Both the position numbers and the translations under genes were made by a program. Below, piece by piece: positions 60,007 through 64,000 of a DNA stretch of 64,000 nt; within the stretch, counting starts at the first letter, position 1, and each line of letters starts with the position of its first letter. Source of the stretch: WLMZ01 sp963732585. GTDB lineage: Bacteria; Actinomycetota; Acidimicrobiia; Acidimicrobiales; Ilumatobacteraceae. The notes beneath the pieces were generated by a model. That model did not search any database. It saw nothing but the letters and a program-made list of their open reading frames with translations, and was not told where the DNA came from. The stretch covers positions 558,001-622,000 of the forward strand of contig CAVSZY010000003.1 in assembly GCA_963732585.1 (NCBI GenBank), given 5' to 3'.

Positions 60007-61005
60007 GTGATTGACGAAGTTCAGGCCGCGCACCGCGCGGCGCTCGACAAGGTAGGGCAGGGCGACGACCTCGACACGTTGCGTCGTCTGGAGATCGACC
60101 TGCTCGGCAAGAAGGGCCCCTTAGCGCAGCTCAAGGCGCGCCTCGGGGCGCTGGACATCGAGCAGCGCAAGGTCGTCGGCCAGGCGATCAACGGCGCCTT
60201 TGCCGAAGTGGCTGCCGCTCTCGGTGCCCGTCAGTCGGAGCTGCAGGTGCTGGCGGTCGAAGCCCAACTCGAGGCCGAGCGACTCGATCTGTTCGAGGTC
60301 AACTCCCAACCGTGTCGTGGGCACGCCCACCTGGCCACCCAAGCCTGGGAACGCCTGGAAGACGTGTTCGTTGGCCTCGGTTTTCAGATCGCCGAAGGCC
60401 CAGAGGTCGAGACCGACTTTTACAACTTCGAGGCCTTGAACATGCCCCGCAGCCACCCGGCGCGCAGCGGCTTCGACACCATGTTCACCGACTACAACGA
60501 CGACGGCTCAGTGCTGCTGCGCACCCACACCTCCCCGGTGCAGATCCGTGTCATGCAGTCGGTGGCCCCGCCGTTGTACATGGTGATGCCCGGCAAGGTG
60601 TTCCGCCGTGACACGCCCGACGCCACGCACATGCCGGTGTTCCACCAGATCGAGGGTCTCGTCGTCGATCGTGGCATCACCATGGCGCACCTCGCCGGCA
60701 CGATCGACGCCTTCACCAAAGCGTTCTTCGGTGGCTCGGTCAACAGCCGCCTGCGGCCCAACTACTTCCCGTTCACCGAGCCGAGCGCCGAGTTCGACAT
60801 CCAACGCCCCGATGGCAGTTGGATCGAGCTTGGTGGCTGCGGCATGGTGCACCCCAACGTGCTGCGTGCCGGGGGCCTCGACCCGGAGGTGTGGAGCGGA
60901 TTTGCCTTCGGTTTCGGCATCGATCGCATGGCCCGCGAGCGCCATGGCATCGAAGACATTCGCGACATGTACAGCAACGATCTTCGCTTCATCGAGCAGT
61001 TCTGA
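60007..61005 (+). CDS. pheS: Phenylalanyl-tRNA synthetase alpha subunit
   Basis: A 332-residue class II synthetase subunit. An N-terminal coiled-coil arm (residues 1-85) binds tRNA; HPLTQ-type motif is represented by CRGHAHLATQAWERLEDVF, then the class II motif 2 region GKVFRRDTPDATHMPVFHQIEG and motif 3 FGFGIDRMARERHGIEDIR. GTG start with AAAGG eight bases upstream. Followed by pheT after 14 nt. Confidence 0.96.
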   Translation: MIDEVQAAHRAALDKVGQGDDLDTLRRLEIDLLGKKGPLAQLKARLGALDIEQRKVVGQAINGAFAEVAAALGARQSELQVLAVEAQLEAERLDLFEVNSQPCRGHAHLATQAWERLEDVFVGLGFQIAEGPEVETDFYNFEALNMPRSHPARSGFDTMFTDYNDDGSVLLRTHTSPVQIRVMQSVAPPLYMVMPGKVFRRDTPDATHMPVFHQIEGLVVDRGITMAHLAGTIDAFTKAFFGGSVNSRLRPNYFPFTEPSAEFDIQRPDGSWIELGGCGMVHPNVLRAGGLDPEVWSGFAFGFGIDRMARERHGIEDIRDMYSNDLRFIEQF

Positions 61006-61019
61006 GCAAGGGGTAGGAA

Positions 61020-63380
61020 ATGAAAATTGTCTTGTCTTGGCTCAATGAGCTCGGTGCATTCGGTGACGACTCCGCAGCGTTGTCGGCGCAGATGACTGCG
61101 CTCGGCATGCAGGTCGAAGAGGTGACTACCTCCGGCTCGACGGTCGCCGGGGTGATCACCGTCAGAGTGCTGCGCACCGAACGCCACCCCGACGCGGCCA
61201 AGGTCCACCGGGTGTGGGTCGACGCCGGCGACGGCATCGAACGCCACGTGTGGTGTGGTGCGTTCAACATGCAGGCCGGCGACGTGATCCCCTTGGCCAC
61301 GCCGGGCACGGTGATGCCCGACGGGCGGGCGATCGAGCCGCGCCCAATCCTGGGCATCGATTCTCAAGGCATGCTCTGCTCGGCGCGCGAGCTCGGCCTC
61401 GGCGATGACCACAGCGGAATCATGATCCTCGACGGCGATCTTCCCCTTGGCCTGCCGTATGGCGAGGCACTCGGACTGCGCACCGAGACCGTGTTCGACA
61501 TCGACCTGACCCGCAACCGCCCGGATTGTTGGGGGCATCGCGGTGTCGCCCGCGACCTCGGTGCTCATCTCGGCGTTACGGTAACGCCACCGGTCGACAT
61601 GCTCGTTGCGCCCGGTGCGCCGCGCAGCGCCTCCGTCGCACTGCTCGACGGCGAACGTTGCCCGCGTTTCACCACGCTGGTGATCTCCGGTGTCGTCGTC
61701 GGTCACTCGCCGGATTGGATGGCGTCGCGACTGCGGGCCGGCGGGATGCGCCCGATCAACAACATCGTCGACGTCAGCAACTACGTGATGCTGGAACTCA
61801 ACCAGCCCAATCACGCCTACGACCTCGACACGCTCGGCGGCGGCGGGTTCCGCATCCGACGGGCAGCCGAGGGCGAATCGATGGTCACCCTCGACGGCGT
61901 CGCACGCACCGTGACCAGCGACGATCTGCTGATTTGTGACGGCCACGACGCGCCGATCGGCATCGCCGGTGTGATGGGCGGCCTCGACTCGGAGATCACC
62001 GAAACAACGAACACGATCGTGCTCGAGGTTGCCTACTTCGAGCAGACGGCGATGACCCGCACGATGAACCGCCTGAACCTGCGTTCGGAGGCCTCGGGCC
62101 GTTTCGAACGCGGTGTCGATTCGCACGGCATGCCCGTGGCGCAGGCGCTGTTCGTGCGCTTGCTGGCCGAGACCTGCCCCGACTTGGTGGTTCACGCCGG
62201 CGCTGTCGATGCCCAGGATGTATCGCTGCCGGCAGCGCTGCGCCCCGTGACGGTGCGTGTTGCGCAGGTCAATCGCATTCTCGGTACCTCGCTCGACGGC
62301 GCGGCGATCGCCAGTCTGCTCAACCCAATCGGCTATCGCTCCCAGGTCGTCGACGATGGCACCGTGGATGTCGAGATCCCATCGTGGCGCCCCGACAGCA
62401 ATGAGGAAATCGACATCGTCGAAGAGGTCGCTCGCCACCTCGGCTACGCCAATCTCGGCACTGCGGTGCCGCCCTCGGCAATGCACGGGCGGCTCAGCCC
62501 GCTGCAAAAGCGGCGTCGCCAACTGCGTGAGGTGCTGCTCGGTTGCGGACTCGACGAAGCGATCACCGATACGTTTCTCACCGCCTCGACCTTGGCCGCG
62601 GCGCACATCGATCACGCGGTGATCCACGTCACCAACCCGCTGGTCGCCGATGAGAACGTACTGCGCCCCTCGATTCGTCCGGGGATGATGAAAGCCCTGG
62701 CCTTCAACGAGTCACACCGCCGTTTCGACGCGGCCCTGTTCGAGGTCGGCCATGTCTATCCCCGTGGCGACGGCTCCGGCGAGTTGCCGCCGGAATACGA
62801 AAGCCTGGCCGTGGCGATCTCCGGTGCCGAGGCACCCGCAGCGATGACGTTGTGGCGTGAATTGTCGTCGGCCCTTGGCCTCGGAGCCCGGGTCGACCAA
62901 TCGTTGGTTCCCGCTGGACTGCACAGCACCCGGTCGGCGTCGCTGACGCTCGGTCGCGATGTAGTCGGCGAGTTGGGCGAAGTCCACCCGAACGTGTTAG
63001 CCGCTTTCGGTATTTCTCAGCGTGTCGCCTGGTTGGAGCTCAACCTCACCCGCTTGCTCGCAGGCGAGCCGAAAATCGCTCAATGGAAACCGATCAGCCG
63101 CTATCCCTCGACCGACATCGACCTGGCCTTCGTCGCCGCTGACGCCGTGTCGGCGGAGCGAGTGGACAAGAGCATCCGCCAAGCCAGCGGGGGACTGCTG
63201 GTCGACCTGCGGTTGTTCGACACCTATCGCGGTGTTGGCGTGGCCAGTGGGTCGCGCAGTCTTGCCTATCGACTGCGCTTACAGGCCAGCGATCGCACCC
63301 TGACCGACGGCGAGGTCGCCGAAGTGCGGGCCAAGATCATTGCCGCCGCGGCAAAGACCGGTGCCGTACTGCGTGGCTAA
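61020..63380 (+). CDS. pheT: Phenylalanyl-tRNA synthetase beta subunit
   Basis: A 786-residue subunit. It starts MKIVLSWLNELG, has the EMAP/OB-type tRNA-binding domain (VHRVWVDAGDG, VWCGAFNMQAGDVIPLATPG), the B3/B4 editing domain (RFTTLVISGVVVG, NNIVDVSNYVMLELNQPNHAYD), B5 (SWRPDSNEEIDIVEEVAR) and the C-terminal anticodon-binding FDX-ACB domain (YPSTDIDLAFVAAD to the end). Length normal. GGGTAGGAA precedes the ATG. Confidence 0.96.
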   Translation: MKIVLSWLNELGAFGDDSAALSAQMTALGMQVEEVTTSGSTVAGVITVRVLRTERHPDAAKVHRVWVDAGDGIERHVWCGAFNMQAGDVIPLATPGTVMPDGRAIEPRPILGIDSQGMLCSARELGLGDDHSGIMILDGDLPLGLPYGEALGLRTETVFDIDLTRNRPDCWGHRGVARDLGAHLGVTVTPPVDMLVAPGAPRSASVALLDGERCPRFTTLVISGVVVGHSPDWMASRLRAGGMRPINNIVDVSNYVMLELNQPNHAYDLDTLGGGGFRIRRAAEGESMVTLDGVARTVTSDDLLICDGHDAPIGIAGVMGGLDSEITETTNTIVLEVAYFEQTAMTRTMNRLNLRSEASGRFERGVDSHGMPVAQALFVRLLAETCPDLVVHAGAVDAQDVSLPAALRPVTVRVAQVNRILGTSLDGAAIASLLNPIGYRSQVVDDGTVDVEIPSWRPDSNEEIDIVEEVARHLGYANLGTAVPPSAMHGRLSPLQKRRRQLREVLLGCGLDEAITDTFLTASTLAAAHIDHAVIHVTNPLVADENVLRPSIRPGMMKALAFNESHRRFDAALFEVGHVYPRGDGSGELPPEYESLAVAISGAEAPAAMTLWRELSSALGLGARVDQSLVPAGLHSTRSASLTLGRDVVGELGEVHPNVLAAFGISQRVAWLELNLTRLLAGEPKIAQWKPISRYPSTDIDLAFVAADAVSAERVDKSIRQASGGLLVDLRLFDTYRGVGVASGSRSLAYRLRLQASDRTLTDGEVAEVRAKIIAAAAKTGAVLRG

Positions 63381-63391
63381 AGTCCAGAGTC

Positions 63392-63883
63392 GTGACTGAG
63401 CCACTGCACGAACGAGCGCGTCCGACGTCGGTGCGCTGGACCCACATTGCCTTGCCGGTTGTCGACATCGAGACGAGCATCGAGTGGTATCAGTCGTTCA
63501 CGCCGCTGCGCTTGCTCGACCGGCGTGAGGACGCCGACGGTTTCGGCGCCTGGCTCGGCCAGCCAGATGGTGGCGATCGGCCGTTCATTCTCGTGTTGGC
63601 CAGCTTTCATCGCGATCGGCCAGGGGGAGCACAACCGACGCTGGCTCCGTTCGCTCACATTGGCCTGGAGATGCCGACACGCCAGGACGTGGATGACATC
63701 GCTGAACGTGGTCGTGCTGCTAGCTGTTTGGTGTGGGAGCCGCGTCAGATGCCCGATCCGATCGGCTACATCTGCGCCCTCAGCGACCCTGACGGCAACA
63801 TGATTGAGTTCTCCTACGACCAAGGTGTCTACGCCAAGGCGCAGCAAGTCTGGGGTGAAGCGTCGCCCTCGACCCCTGGTTAG
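63392..63883 (+). CDS. Glyoxalase/VOC-family protein
   Basis: A 163-residue protein with one vicinal-oxygen-chelate fold: THIALPVVDIETSIEWYQSF, FGAWLGQ, FAHIGLEMPTRQDVDDIAERG and DPDGNMIEFSYD supply the usual His and Glu metal ligands. Substrate unknown. GTG start; TAAAGT, overlapping the pheT stop, ends 8 nt before it (leaderless pattern), so it may be transcribed on its own. Confidence 0.85.
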   Translation: MTEPLHERARPTSVRWTHIALPVVDIETSIEWYQSFTPLRLLDRREDADGFGAWLGQPDGGDRPFILVLASFHRDRPGGAQPTLAPFAHIGLEMPTRQDVDDIAERGRAASCLVWEPRQMPDPIGYICALSDPDGNMIEFSYDQGVYAKAQQVWGEASPSTPG

Positions 63884-63990
63884 TCGAGTTCCAGCGCGAG
63901 CCGCAAGGCGTCGCAGATCCGAGACATCTCCTCGTAGCTGACCCGGCATGCGAGGACTCGTCGTAAAGGCGAATCAACGACACGTGTGCC
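63880..63990 (-). pseudogene. Possible C-terminal fragment of a MazF/PemK-like toxin gene
   Basis: On the minus strand, 36 codons without a start read GTRVVDSPLRRVLACRV, then SYEEMSRICDALRLALELD before TAA. The ending is like the last helix of MazF/PemK toxins. A stop in the same frame (63991-63993) cuts it off from the window edge, so it is either a remnant, frameshifted, or a chance ORF. The remaining bases to 64000 show nothing else. Confidence 0.25.
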
Positions 63991-64000
63991 TTACAGCGCA

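Overview
This window is high-GC bacterial chromosome from an actinobacterium, most likely of the class Acidimicrobiia (Ilumatobacter-like). The evidence is the fused E2-E1 2-oxoglutarate dehydrogenase (Kgd type), GTP-dependent PEP carboxykinase, a UvrD2-type helicase with an HRDC tail, an F420-type luciferase-like oxidoreductase, DUF2469, a SepIVA-like coiled-coil gene and actinobacterial gene order (rsmD-coaD-coiled coil-DUF177-rpmF-plsX-acpP-rnc-mutM-smc-ftsY-ffh-rpsP-khpA-rimM-trmD-rplS-DUF2469-yraN; infC-rpmI-rplT-trmH-pheST). The taxonomic placement is inference. I saw no tRNA, rRNA, insertion sequence, prophage or CRISPR array.

Layout. 1-16.3 kb: metabolic and repair genes in short divergent or convergent units (ettA fragment, PuuD-like membrane protein, cupredoxin, kgd, two EEP-fold nucleases/phosphatases, HAD phosphatase, an NYN-domain gene with disturbed frames, xth, uvrD2-like helicase, PH/SHOCT protein, LLM oxidoreductase, CoA transferase, LmbE-type deacetylase, a Thr/Pro-repeat lipoprotein). 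16.3-22.6 kb: pckG, a small cold-shock-like protein, rpmB, and fakA-recG. 22.6-27.5 kb: the most accessory-looking block, a three-gene minus-strand cassette with a cellulose-synthase-like GT2, a membrane-fusion-like protein and a GH81 beta-1,3-glucanase lipoprotein, behind an AT-richer promoter region with palindromes. 27.5-42.5 kb: a long housekeeping run for RNA modification, lipid synthesis, SMC, the SRP pathway and ribosomal proteins. 42.5-50.6 kb: a tiny membrane protein, an unknown exported protein, an AddAB-like helicase-nuclease pair and rpe. 50.7-54.0 kb: a TrmA-family methyltransferase overlapping psuG, then an L,D-transpeptidase behind an intergenic region with two strong DnaA-box matches. 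54.0-57.0 kb: two very small peptide ORFs, a strong hairpin, a membrane GGDEF-EAL protein and DUF5317. 57.1-63.9 kb: infC-rpmI-rplT-trmH-pheS-pheT with structured leaders, then a VOC protein.

A theme across the window is how expression starts. At more than twenty genes a TANNNT -10 hexamer lies 6-9 nt before the ATG/GTG with no room for a Shine-Dalgarno site, which points to leaderless transcripts; I used this to choose several start codons (ffh, ftsY, the HAD phosphatase, the uvrD2-like gene, addB). Non-AUG starts are frequent (GTG; TTG for DUF2469 and GH81; an apparent AUA for infC and CUG for trmH). A few genes (NYN gene, membrane-fusion-like gene, possibly yraN) show frame breaks that are either base-calling errors or real lesions.
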